64,000 nucleotides of DNA from Tenrec ecaudatus. Its lineage: Eukaryota > Chordata > Mammalia > Afrosoricida > Tenrecidae. The stretch lies in NCBI RefSeq assembly GCF_050624435.1, contig NC_134541.1, positions 12,020,995 through 12,084,994 of the forward strand, written 5' to 3'. Both the position numbers and the translations under genes were made by a program. Of this stretch, positions 46,130-62,826 are shown in pieces. Below the pieces are notes generated by a model, which made no database searches, was not told where the DNA came from, and saw only the letters and a list, made by a program, of their open reading frames with translations. Position 1 is the stretch's first letter. Each line of letters starts with the position of its first letter.

Positions 46130-46740
46130 TTCAGAGTTTTTTGTGTTGTTTTGGCCTTCGCTTTACAAATAACAAACGAGTTTATGTCACACATTTCCAG
46201 CATTTCGAAAAAAAATACTTAATATCTACTGTTCCCTTATAAATTAAATCTTGCACCAGATGCACTCCTACTTTTGGGAGAGTATGCCGGGGTGAAGTTC
46301 CTACAGTGGATATGCTGAGTCCACTGAGACGTGCTCAAAAAAATCCTGGACCACTTTACAGCTCTCCAGCCATCCTAAGAAGCTATTGGAGCCTTGCTTA
46401 CATTTTGGAAATAAGTATTTGGCAGAAGAAAATATTCTGTATTTGCATTTCTTTGAGTGAGATTACTATCTCCACATTGATAGCCCCTCAAAAAGTTTTC
46501 TTTTATTCATAGCATTTCCATCTTTTAAAAATTTAGTTGGGTATCCTGTTTTGCTTTTGATTTCTGCAAGGCCTTTTCAAATTGGGGGAAATAACTCAGT
46601 TTATCCCTGGGTTTCTTGATTTTCATGTTTTTACCCTCCTTTTAACGTGCAGTTTATCTTGTTGTGGTTCCTGTGCATATGTTCATGAAAATTTAATTCC
46701 AGGAAACAAATAATTTTCTCTTGACGTAGTGAAATTACCT
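46130..46740 (+). mobile_element. Ancient L1 (L1M-like) fragment in DPM1 intron 1
   Basis: The sequence 'gtatttgcatttctttgagt', followed by AT-rich text 'atcttttaaaaatttagttg', follows the layout of antisense L1M. It is diverged and non-coding. Confidence 0.45.
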
Positions 46741-47289
46741 AAAGGCAGCTCAGCTTGACTTCTTTAAGCTCCATCACCCCCAGGTGTTGTGGGTGCTTTG
46801 AGATTGGGGGTGAGAGGTAGTTTTGCCTGTGAGTGACGCAATATGGGTTATGAATTAGCTCTCTTAAAAAAGGACATACCAAAAAAAGGACACATCTGTT
46901 GGACTTGTATATTTTGGCTTGTAAAACACTATCCAGTTTTAAGATATCGTAGGAAGCTAAAGTCATTGTACTTAACCATCTTCCAGATTTGCTGGGCAGA
47001 CACTTTTAAGCGTTTAGCTGTGTGCTGTGTTTTCTGGTTGAGTTTCACAATGTTTCCGAAAGCCTGGCCAGGAGGAAACAGTGCTGTGTTGGGATTGGCT
47101 GTACCGCCTTCTCCTTTCCTCCTTTCTCTTCAAGTTTCCCAAGAAAGTTAAAAAGAAGGTCCTTTTAGAAAAAAAAGGTGGTAGGTGATCAAGGGTACAT
47201 CCAGGTCCTATTAATCTGCCAGGAAGTGTTTCTCTGGAGCTTTTTTATTTGAGCCCGTGGAGTGGAAGTTGGTGCAGTGACAAAGGGAA

Positions 47290-48290
47290 GTCGCAGTTGC
47301 CATCAGGGCAGTCAGCGGTCTCCCTGTGCAGAGTAGAAGCAAGGCTGCCTTTTCAGAAGGAGAAACTTTTCTTTCTTGGGGGCGGGGGGGGGGGGGCGCT
47401 CTTGAGATGGGTTTGAACTTCCAATCTTTCATTTAACCGTCTCAAAATAGAATTATTTTATGTTTTGAATTTTGTTGTTGAAACCTTGTGTACCAGCAAT
47501 GGGAAGGGTATTACGATAGAAAGGATTTTGATGCAATTAGTGAGAGGCCTCTAGTCAGTGGGATGAGACTCCTGTGGATTCACTTAGTGATAGCGCTTCC
47601 TAAAATGGGATGCATGTTCCCACTAAATCAGAGGGAGAAAATGTAGGTGGTCACTATATGTACCACAGGTCATGAATTAATAGTTAACTTTGTGGAACCC
47701 AGGATCTCCAAAAAGTAACAGATACATTTCTGTGAAATCTTGAGTAATCATTTGATGCTGTGAGGTGGGGGGATGGGTACAACTGTTTAAAGTTGTCTCA
47801 AAAGATTTTTTTAAAGACAAATCATCCTAAACTAAGATTTTTGTTTTTTAAGGGTGTGATTGAGTCTGATTTTATTCCCAATTACTTTTATAAATCAACG
47901 TGGGCTTAAAATTTTAGATGATTACTTAAAGCAGTTCCGTTCATTCTGGGTTTCTTGAAATTTCTTTTGAAGTCTCTTACATAACTATGATTTAATATTA
48001 AGGTTTCACAATTCAATTTCATTTCCTTCTCAACCTCCTTTTCTGAGTTGTGTCTCCGGCCTTCTCCCTCCCCCACCCAGTATGTTCACTGTTCCCTGTT
48101 TCTTATCTAATCTTGAAAGGTGCTATTGTGACTTTGATCATATCAAAGCCAACCCACTGCCATCACTTGAATCCAACTCAATGTGGACTCTATCAAGCAA
48201 AGTAGATTAAATCTTTATGGGAGCAGACTGCCACACCCCACTCCAGAGGCAGGGCTGCAGGGTGCAGTAGCAGCCCAGAACTTCACTGTG
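47290..48290 (-). repeat. Two AfroSINE relics in DPM1 intron 1, antisense
   Basis: About 47290-47445 is a degraded copy with an expanded G-run (47381-47396). About 48145-48290 ('ccactgccatcacttgaatc') is a second. Between them lies AT-rich unique intron sequence. Confidence 0.55.
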
Positions 48291-48534
48291 ATCATGTACA
48301 GATCGTTCTTATAGAACACAGTGCTCAAGGCAGGCATTTTTCACTCCGCCAACTAAAACTATTGTTTGCTTTTAAGACGACTTCCAGTGGCATTTTTGGT
48401 TTAAGGTTTAAAGATTGTATCGGGTTTATCCAACCTTTAAGGTTCTTGGAAGTCTGGGGTCCTTGAGACTTTGTATTCTCCTTTGCATAATTATTATTTG
48501 AAAATACTGTCTCCAAATACTAACTCAGACTTAA

Positions 48535-48860
<326 letters not shown>

Positions 48861-50795
48861 GTGTGTGAATCTCTTGGAGGAGGAAACTGAGTAAAGAGGG
48901 CAAGTCACTTTGGAAGTTGAGGCCATGATCATTTCTTGATGAAAACATACATAGTCTTTACTCCTATAGCTAAATATATTCCTGTGCAAAATTTATTATA
49001 AAGAATGTTAATTTAGTTCATTAGATTACTCACCTTGCAGGCTTTCTTAATGCTTCATATATATTGAGAGCAATGTAAGGTATCCTTTCTTCAATTGCAA
49101 TATATTTTCAACAGTGTTCAAGAATCAAGGTGTCTGTATAAGGGGAAAAAGAGAAATTGAGGCCAAAGCAACATTGACCGCAGGTGTCTTAGCTGCTGGC
49201 AGTGGTTCCAAGGCAGGTGGGCCCAGCATCCTAGAGGGCTGCAGCCTTTCCTTGGGGGGTTTCCATAATGTTGATTTAGGTAGTTGGCTTCAAACTGAAT
49301 TCAGATTAAGTCACCAATATTGTGTCATAATTTTCTAGTTGAGTAGTTTACAAAAATTGTTCATAGTAAATAGTAATGCATGTTCATTTTGTTTAAACAT
49401 TGAACATAATGTTTAGATCTGACTGCATAAAAATATTAAAATTCTATTCATCCCCCAAATATCAAAATATAATCTCTAATTTAAAAGCACACGCACGCAC
49501 AAACACAGGCCTCACACAAATAACCAGAAACAGATCATTTGTTAGGAAAGAGCTCAAAATGCTAGTAAACATTAAAAAAAAAGGAGTCACTGGTAAGTGA
49601 ACAGTTGTAAAATCGGAGAGTGCAATTACTCTTTCTTAGTTGAAGGTCTTCCTAGTTTTTTTCTTTCAAGCAGAAATACTCAGCAGTTTTGAGCCTGTGG
49701 TTTAAAAAAAAAAAAACACCTCAAATAACTGTGGTTGAACCTAACATAATGTACCATTTTTCTGAATAACACCTGATAGTCATCTCCCAATCCTCAAATT
49801 TTTCTTATCCTTGGTGTGCTGCAAGCATAACAAGCAGGCTGTAAAACTTTCTGTCTTTCAGTACATTCATGGAACTGTTGTTGCGCGACATATTTTATTG
49901 GGTCTGTTTTCAAGATGTTTGTTTTTGCCAAATAAGCTTCTTTTCAAGTATTGTGGTATGATCGCACAAGGTACTTTATACGCAGGTATGGAGAACTTAC
50001 TGGGAAGTGTAAGTACGGGGCCCTCTTCCCACATGCTGCATGGATTCAGTGCTAATGCTTCACTGCAGCCCTAGGAAGTCTGCTCCACTGCCTCCGACGT
50101 GGCCACGGTCCCACAGCAGAGTGCTCTGTGGCTCCTGAGTCTGTGCTAGCAGCACCTGTGCTGCCCTGCTTCACGCAGAGAAGAACAGCCAGATTGATGT
50201 CCCCAGGTGGAGTCTGACACAAAGGACACTGGAAGTATGAACAATGTAGCTAAGAAGTAGGCTGCTGTACTCTTGGTATAAAATGCAAGTTTACCAGTAA
50301 AGAAAGCTACAGTGCAGTGGCCTTTGGTGAGCATCTCCTGATAGGCTTTGCAGTCCCTTTCTTAGTAGAGACTCTGCTTGGCAGTGGAGCCTTGTCCCGC
50401 AGCCCTTTCCTGGGCATGCGTATCTCTCCGTCTCTGAAAGTCTAGGTCGTGGACGCGTGGGGTTTATTTTAAACATAAAAGACACAGGCATACTGGACTA
50501 TGTCTTGGAGAGCTTTCCTATTACCAGATGAATTGTCTCATAAAAGTGTACTATTTTCAGTATTGCTTAATACTGTTTATGTAAATGGGCAGTCTATAAG
50601 ATGCATATAACAAGTTATCCCTTAACAGTTACTCTCCATGGGATGATAGAAAATCTCAGGGGAACTTTAAATGATTTAATTTCCAGATCAGATACTAGAT
50701 GTGATGTTTCATCTATTAACTATCAACAAGTTGGATTTTTTTTTTGCCACAAAAACAAGTAAAACCTAGCTGTGGGTTATAATAATGCATTTGAC
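48861..50795. other. DPM1 intron 2, unassigned part
   Basis: Mostly AT-rich unique intron sequence. No coding or RNA feature is recognised. Confidence 0.5.
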
Positions 50796-50804
50796 TTTGT
50801 TTAG

Positions 50805-52764
50805 GAAAAAAAACATTTTTTCAATCATTTTATAGGAGGCTCATACAATTCTTACCACAGTCCACACATACATCATGTCAAGCATATTTGTACATTTGTT
50901 GCCATCATCATTCTCAAAACATTTGCTTTCAACTTGAGCCCTTGGCATCAGCTCCTCATTTTTCCCCTCCCTCCCCGGCCTCCTCTCTCATGAACTCTTG
51001 ATAATTTATAAGTTATTATTATTTTGTCATGTTCTTACACTGTCTCCCTTCAGCCACTTTCCTGTTGTAGATCATTGTGATCGGTTCCCCCTGTCTACCC
51101 AACCTTCCCCTTACCCTCCTGGTTTCGCTACTCTCATTATTAGTCCTGAGGGGTTTATCAGTCCTGGATTCCCTGTATTTCCAGTTCCTATCTGTACCAG
51201 AGTACATCCTCTGGTCTAGATGGATTTGTAAGGTAGAATTGGGATCATGATAAGGGTGGTGGGAAGAAGCATTTAAGAACTAGAGGAAAGTTGTATGTTT
51301 TATCGTTGCTACGCTACACCCTGACTGGCTCGTCTCCTCCCTGCAACCCTTCTGTAAGGGGATGTCCAATTGCCTACAGATGGGCTTTGGGTCTCCACTC
51401 TGCACCCCCCCTCATTCATAGTGATATGATTTTTTGTTCTGATGATGCCTGGTACCTGATCCCTTCAATACCTCGTGATCACACAGGCTGGTATGCTTCT
51501 TCCATGTGGGCTTTGTTGCTTCTCAGTTAGATGGCCACTTGTTTATCTTCAAGCCTCTAAGACCCTAGACAATATATCTTTTGATAGCCAGGCTCTATTA
51601 GCTTTCTCAACACATCTGCTTATGCACCTGCTTTGTCTTCAGCCATCGTATTGGGAAGGTGAGCATCATGGGATGCCACTTTAATAGAATAAAGTGTTCT
51701 TGTATTGCGGGAGTACTTCAGTAGAGACCCAATATCCATCTGTGCTACCTTTATACTAAACCTATAAATATATGCACATGGATCTATTCCCCCACCATCA
51801 TATGTGAATACATTTACATATGCACATGCCTGTATTTACACCTCTATAAATGCCCTTTGCCTCCTAGCTCTTCTTTGCCTTTTACTTTCCTCTTGTCCCA
51901 CTGTCATGCTCAGCCTTCATTTGGGTTCCAGTACTTCCTCTCGGTTACATTGCCCTTGATCAAGCTCCACCAGGCCTCCGACACCCTCTTCACAATGATT
52001 TGGGATCACTTGTTCCCCTGTCCCTGGGTTTGTTAATACCCACTTCCTTTCCCTCGCTTCCCCCTCTCCCATGTCCCACGGAACTGTAGGTCCCATTGTT
52101 TTCTCCTCCAGATTGTTTATCCCTGCCTATCTTCTCTAGATAGAACTGCAAAGATAATAATATGCACAAAAAACAAGACAGAGCAAAACAAAATACCAAA
52201 AGAAAGCAAAAAAACAATGACACACAAAAAAGAAAAGCCTGTAAATGGTCCACGGTCTGTTTGTTGACCTTTACGAGTGTTTCCAGTGGAATCTGATGGG
52301 GTGACTTGCCCTACCCCCAAAGTCTGTTTTTGGTATTCCCTCGGGACTTCCTTGCTGTTCCCCTTGCTGTGCTGTTGCACACCCTTAATGTTTTGCCTCA
52401 GTGTGGTGGGGTCACATTGGACACAATTCCTGCACTGAGTCTCCAGTGTTGTCCCCCGTAGGGCTGTGTGTCAGTGAGGGATGACGTGTCTCATAGTGGG
52501 GTTTCCATATGGTCCTCTCTGCTTTGGCTGCTCTGAGCAAAGGTAACCTCCTCAAGACTTGGTGAGCCAGGATGTGTTCTACTCTCTCTCCCCCTTCATT
52601 TGCTCCTGTGTGCTCTGATCATACATAACCCTCTCCCTAAGCTATAGCTTCAGTGCTGTCCTCTGAAGTAAATTCTTCTGGGAGGACTGGGGGCTGTCCA
52701 CATAGTTGGGATTGGGGCTGGCCCCTCAGACCTCTCTATTGTTTCCCTGCTTCATGGTGGTGTG
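50805..52764 (-). mobile_element. LINE 3' tail, longest copy (about 1.96 kb), antisense in DPM1 intron 2
   Basis: It is the reverse complement of the tails at 23520 and 30110 and extends about 0.7 kb further 5'. The 3' end (aatcattttataggaggctc) faces left. The 9-mer tttgtttag flanks both sides (50796-50804 and 52765-52773), a plausible target duplication. No open frame with reverse-transcriptase features is present, so even this copy holds only the 3' region. Confidence 0.75.
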
Positions 52765-52984
52765 TTTGTTTAGCAAATTTTAATAATAGATAAGAGCATT
52801 AATTTTTTTCCTCTTCCATATGACAGGAATTTATTTTGGTTTTTTGGTTTGGTTTTGTAGGAATATATTTTGTGCACTTTTGTTTCTCCTAAGACCTGCA
52901 AAAATCAACCCATCCTGATAGACTTGAGGGGAGCCTTACACAAGGACAAATGCGGGCGGTGGGGAGGGCATTTCATGGTCACTC

Positions 52985-53160
52985 AACCCCGCTGCCATCA
53001 ATCATCTGCATGGATGAACTCGGTAGGACAGAGCAGAAGGGCCTTGTTTTCTGAGACTGTAACTCTTCATGGGCGTAGAAAGCCTGGTCTTTCCCCTGAT
53101 GTGGTTATCAGTGGAGCCCGTGTCTCAAAGACTCAGGATTCAAAATCCCAGTGTTCTACT
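52985..53160 (-). repeat. AfroSINE, antisense, diverged
   Basis: It contains 'ggtaggacagagcagaaggg' and 'agactgtaactcttcatggg'. Confidence 0.65.
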
Positions 53161-53483
53161 AAATGATGAAACAATAAAGTTAGGGTCCAAATATGAAGCA
53201 GAAATACAGAAAGACTGAGTAATTGCCACACTGTAAGAAAGGTGCAAGAATGAAAACTTCATGTTAATAGCATTCCACTAAAGCCATTCCATTTGATAAA
53301 GAGAAAATGAAATGCAATCATCCAAGCATAAAGTCAAAATGCTAACTTGAGAAAAGAGTCCTGTCTGTATTTAAAATCACAAAGGAGGTTGAAGACGGTA
53401 TAGGATACATGTTTTCCTTCAGTTTTCATAATTGGGAATCAGATATTCAAGTTTATAAGTAAGAGGTTAATAAAAGCATACAA

Positions 53484-53558
53484 AGGGGCTTCAAAAAGCT
53501 CTTGGGAAAATGGAACTCAAAGATAAGGAAAATTTTCCATGAACATTTTGAACCCCAC
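53484..53558. mobile_element. Short palindromic MITE, copy 3
   Basis: The ends are 'aggggcttcaaaaagctctt' and 'catgaacattttgaacccca', inverted complements. Flanking TA dinucleotides would suit a Tc1/mariner origin. Confidence 0.5.
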
Positions 53559-53779
53559 CCCACTAAAAAATATTGTTTAAAATTTGGCCTGTGGGCTTAC
53601 AGTGAAAGACTGATCTTATTACTAAACGCTTGTGTTACTTTGACCAAAAATGTGCTTTCTCTCTTTAACATGTAAATGTAGTTATATTTCTATTCGTATA
53701 ACTGGGCGTTATGGATGAGTTAAATCTAAAACTAGTCCTCTTTGTTTATTTGAGTTAAACTTGTGTCTTATTCATGCAG

Positions 53780-53813
53780 CTCCTAAGACCACGAGAGAAA
53801 AAGCTGGGACTAG
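53780..53813 (+). CDS. DPM1: DPM1 exon 3
   Basis: A 34 bp exon encoding LLRPREKKLGL plus the first base of a glycine codon. The acceptor is catgcag and the donor is gtgagt. It is too short to appear as an ORF; it is recognised from the protein and the splice sites. Confidence 0.95.
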
Positions 53814-54740
53814 GTGAGTAGAATTTTATCCATCATCTCTAGACTTGCCCTTGCCTTGGCTAGATTATCCCAGGCATGGTTTCCCAGTTTGAAACAGGGC
53901 CATGATACAATAACCTTCTATGATGTCTTTTAATAATAATCTTAATACCATTTAGATGGCTTGGCTTAGGCTGCAGAAACCATTGTTAAGTCTTTTCAGT
54001 ATAGGGAATGTAATGGTGGGAATCTGGTTACACGGGTGAAGGAATGCTGAGAAGCCAAGTGGAACAGCGAGGCTACCCAGAGATTAGAACAGCTGGAGGC
54101 CACTCTCTTCCCTAGGGTCGGAGCAACAATGGAAGAAGATGGAGTTTGGGGAGCCCGGAAACTGGGCCTACCCCTAGGGAATTAGAACCCCAGAGTGTGG
54201 GCTACTCGGCAGGAATTGGAGCCATGGACAATCAATACTCAGCTTCTGCTGGGAGACAGAGTGAGAGAGCTAAGACACTTAGACTTTGCCCCTCCCCTTC
54301 CTGTAACTTCCCTGTACCTCCCATTGGCCAGAACTGTTTGGAAATCAGTTGGCAAAAGAACCTGGGAAATGTAGTTGATTACAATATAGGGCAGTAGCTG
54401 GAAGGGCCAGAGAGATTCTGATGTGAAGGGAAATAAACAGCACGCCACCTTAGCTTCTGAGATGAAAATGGAAATACATGTCTGCCGACTTGTCGATATG
54501 GTTAGGTTCCCATGAGTAGGCATTCTATGAAGATGAAGGATGACTACATCAATACCTGTCAAAATGACAGGGTTACGTAGCGGCCAGACCACTGAGAATT
54601 AGCAGCGGCGGCACAGCCATGCTGACACAAACCTTAACCATAGTCACGTTCACTCGTTCCTGGTGCTTGTTGCAGCCAGATGTGTGTTGCTAACACACAA
54701 AATAGTCAGGTAATAGATTCTGCACTATTTTTGTGCGTGC

Positions 54741-54780
54741 AAAATGTCAGACAAAAAAAATTTTTTTTTAAATGTCAGAC
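54741..54780. repeat. 11 bp direct repeat around an A8T9 insert
   Basis: aaatgtcagac occurs at 54742-54752 and 54770-54780, separated by aaaaaaaattttttttt. Confidence 0.85.
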
Positions 54781-55874
54781 CACAAGCATATGCGCCCTTC
54801 TCTCTGTTGTTGTCACAGTTGCTCATTATTGAGAATTGTTATCATGTTGGTGAGAAATGTGGGAGCTGGGAGGAAGCACAATTCTTAAAAGTTGAATATC
54901 AGTTTATCAGGTGATCCAAAAGTCTGAATCCAGAAAGTCCTTGAGGAAAGTATCACAAAAGCCGCCAAGAATTACTGGTGAGACATCAAGAAGACTGGAG
55001 ATGCTCACAACGTAAGAACAGTTGGAAGAGTTCAGCCGGCTAGTAGGAGCTGTGATAGTTAAGCGCTAGGCAATGCAAGTGTCCCCAAATTCTGAACCTG
55101 AGCAGGATCCTTACCTGCCAGCTCCCCAAGGGACTGGTGTACCTAAGGTGACAAATTAACTGATCCTTGTGTATCTGGACCCAAACATCAGAGAAGAGTG
55201 CTGTGCCAAACATGCAGTGCAGAGATGGACGCGGTGTGCTGGGAAGAAGTGCAGGAAGACTTGTCCAAGCACCATGGGCAAAGGGTGGAATTGAGAGATG
55301 CTTTGGATGTAGAGTACATAGGACTTGATTTTTGTTTTAGAAATAAAGGCAGGAAATCCTGGCTCACCCCTAGGCTTGTAGATGGAGGGATTGGCTAGTT
55401 GGTGGCACCGTCTGCAGAGTGGTTGCTGTTTGAGGGTGAGGAATGGAGAGTTGGTGTTGGAATATGTTTATTTGTGATTTCTGAGTATCCAAGTAGTGCG
55501 TGCTGTGTTGTGCTCTGAAAGGGCTGGCCTAACTACGGGCACAGAGTGACGGCAGCGGCTTGCACCATGAGGTAGGAACCGTGGGGCTGGCGAGTCCACA
55601 TGAACAGGGACAGGAAAAGCTCCTACACAGAGGCTGAGAACGCAAGTGGCGTCACTGAGTTACACGGGCACAAACAGCTAAGTAGGTTTGCTTTGTTGTG
55701 TTACATGCTCAGCAACAAGATAACATTTCAAACAGTAATAAAACGGGCTAGCCTGTAGGGAGATGTTTAGGAAACTCCAACATAAAGATTTGATTGATTT
55801 ATTTTACTACCAGAATAGGAGATTTTTTGTGTAGACTTTTGCCGTGTTTCCCTGCTAAACTGAAATACAGACCT

Positions 55875-55875
<1 letters not shown>

Positions 55876-55941
<66 letters not shown>
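55876..55941. repeat. (TG)n with (CG)n end
   Basis: A long TG run passes into gcgcgcgtgtgc. It is alternating purine-pyrimidine throughout, a sequence type able to form Z-DNA. Confidence 0.95.
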
Positions 55942-56165
55942 CTTTAAATCAGCACCCGAGTTCGGGTGAGAGGGGAGCCGCCACCTTGGTTCTCTGTACT
56001 GTATGTGGCCCGTCTGCTTTAGCAAATGGCCACCAGCCCGTCTTACTCGGATCACCTTTGAAGCACTAGCTAAGCTTCTCAGGGCCTGATTAACCACTTC
56101 TTTACAATCTAAGTGTTCCTTAAGCTTCTCTGGAGATTTTCTTCTCATTGGCATATGTGCTTTGA

Positions 56166-56288
<123 letters not shown>

Positions 56289-56333
56289 TGAGCCGGTTTT
56301 ACTGACTTACTGTTTATTTTTTCTGAATTTCAG

Positions 56334-56359
56334 CCCAAATTTATTCCTGAATTCATTAG
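56334..56359 (+). CDS. DPM1: DPM1 exon 5 (26 bp micro-exon)
   Basis: It encodes PKFIPEFI plus two bases of an arginine codon. It sits only 84 bp after exon 4, with acceptor atttcag and donor gtaggt. The reading phase joins exon 4 and exon 6 exactly. Confidence 0.94.
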
Positions 56360-60499
<4,140 letters not shown>

Positions 60500-60850
60500 T
60501 TATTGCCATCGAATTGATTCCAACCCATAGCTGCCCTGTAGAACCAAGTAGAGCTGCCCCACAGGGCTTCCCAGGGCTGTAAGTTCTACAGAGGCTGGCC
60601 ATCGATCTCTCTTGGAAGGGCTAGGTGGGTCTGAACCTCCCTCCTTTTGGTTAGCAGCTGAGAACTTAACTACTGTGCCACCACGGTCCCAGGAGAGAGA
60701 GAGAGACATGATGTTGTTCAATACAGTGGCGTTGATTTCGACTTACAGCTGCCCTTCAGTGCAGCAGAACGACACTGCGCCATTCTCACACTTGTTATTT
60801 TTAAGCCCGTTATTGCAGCCACTGTGTCAGCCCATCTCACCGAACTAGTG
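60500..60850 (-). repeat. AfroSINE followed by a BovB/RTE-like fragment, both antisense
   Basis: The SINE spans 60500-60690 ('ccatcgaattgattccaacc'). The RTE part spans about 60712-60850 ('gttattgcagccactgtgtc'). Confidence 0.7.
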
Positions 60851-61589
60851 CATGTTCCAATTATTAATGGATGTTTGCAGCCATGTCTTTTCATTTTGAG
60901 TCTTGCCCCATCAGCAAATGAAAGCAGAAAATGTTTTCCTCCGTGCACATCATTGAGGAGGAGTCTCCCTTCAGGAGGCAGCTCTTTGCCCAGTTGTATT
61001 TTGTGTGCCTTCCAGCCTGAGGGGCTCATCTCCTCCCTCTCTCTCTCTCTGACATTGCCACACTGCTGTTCTCAGCCACTATGGAAACCCTCACTGATGT
61101 TGATACGCCTTATCACCGCAACAATCCTACTGAAAACTTCACTAAGTTACCCTCAGCTCTGTCTCTTAGCTAACTGTACAGCTACAGGCAAGTCAATTAA
61201 AACACTGAAGAGTTTTAGTAGTTTTTGCAGTTGGATTAAGATCTTGTCTTTCAACCCTGGGTTGAACATTGGCATATAGGACAAAACACACATGTACACG
61301 TATATGTTCCCTTTGCCTTGTTTCATGAAAAGACCTCAGTTTTAAAATGCATTACCTGGAATAGATGTACAAGCATGCACATTTAGACACTATGACATTC
61401 TTTTGCTTAAACTTACTTGTGGGAACATATATATAATATATATGTATGAATCTATTAGCCACCTGCAACCGGAAATGTGTTTTATAGCTGTTATCCCAAT
61501 GTTATCTGTATGGCATGTACCTAAAAATGATTGCCATCTGGTCAGCTCTATCTCCTGTCAGCGAAGCTTTTTCAGTGGGTAAGTTTTTA

Positions 61590-61830
61590 CAAAGTAGATC
61601 ACCAGGCCTTTCTTCTGAGGTGCCTTTGGGTCTACTCAAACCTCTAACCTTCTAGTTAGCATCAGCATCGAAGTGCTAACTGCCTGTATATGTCACCGCG
61701 GACTCCCACGGCATCAGTCTAGCCTTGTGTTTGTTATGTAATGATAATCCTTCCACAGTTCTACTCTGCCCTGTAGGGTCTCTATGAGTCAAAATTGACT
61801 TGACAGCACTAGGTTTGGTTTTAATTGCAA
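61590..61830. repeat. Composite SINE-like repeat
   Basis: The left part 'gatcaccaggcctttcttct' recalls the unnamed afrotherian repeat. The right part 'gtctctatgagtcaaaattg' is a sense AfroSINE 3' end. Confidence 0.55.
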
Positions 61831-62205
61831 TCCTCCTAAGGGTCGGGTGGGGGGTTTGGCTGTGTCTGTGTCCAGAGTGGTCCCCAAAACTCTGAGGACA
61901 CTCAAGTGGCTGCAGCACTCAAGTCTCTTCAGACTCAGGTCACATCTTTTGAAGCTCGCTGTCACTGTTGGGTCACTAAGAGCTCACAGCTGAGTGCTAG
62001 TGTTTGATGCCCATACCCTACTGGAGATCCATTTGCTGGGATTGCCAAACACCTGAGCCCTAACTGGCCATCCCACCTTTGAAAGCCAGAAGGTGGGCCA
62101 TTTTTATGCAGATGTACCCATTACCTTGGTGGAAACACAATCACTTGCTCTTTGGAAGCCAAAAAGGAAACTCAATGGCCCACTCTCTGCTTTCCTTCTG
62201 ACAAG

Positions 62206-62302
62206 AGGGAGCTTCAAAAAGTTTGTTGGGGGGATGGCACGTTTGTGGAAAAATAAAATTAAAAGATAATAGAATTTTTCCACAAAAACTCTGAAGCCCT
62301 TT
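62206..62302. mobile_element. Short palindromic MITE, copy 4
   Basis: It opens 'ggagcttcaaaaagtttgtt' and ends 'cacaaaaactctgaagccct', inverted complements around an AT-rich centre. Confidence 0.5.
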
Positions 62303-62504
62303 GTATTTCTAAATAATAATGGTTTGTAAATGTTATCAGCCTAATTTAAACATCTATTTTAGTTCCTAAAATACACTAGGATGATTCATTCTGAGAATTC
62401 TTTCTAAATTTCCTTTTCAGATCAGAAAAAGTCCCAATGTAGTCTTGTAAAATCAAGAAGAGGTGTCGTCTCTTTTCACTGACTAAAATGTAGCTTGCAA
62501 GTGA

Positions 62505-62696
<192 letters not shown>

Positions 62697-62796
62697 TAAT
62701 TTTGTATTGCTTGATTTGTGCTTGCCTACGTTTCTTGCTTTACAGTGAGGTAGTTCAAGGAAATGTTTTGCACTTTTACCTTTTTTTTCCTCTAAG

Positions 62797-62826
62797 ATGT
62801 CCAGAAAGCAGACTTAGAAGCTGATG
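62797..62826 (+). pseudogene. Exon-like relic after DPM1 exon 7
   Basis: 30 bp lie between a strong acceptor (ttcctctaag) and a strong donor (gtgagt). Parts such as ccagaaag and ttagaag recall the expected exon 8 start. Joined to exon 7 in phase, it meets a TGA stop after eight codons. It may be a decayed duplicate, a poison exon or chance. Confidence 0.35.

Noticed and set aside
62797-62826. Calling this segment DPM1 exon 8
   Set aside because: It is shorter than the expected start of that exon, poorly matched against neighbouring exons that are nearly invariant, and stops in frame.
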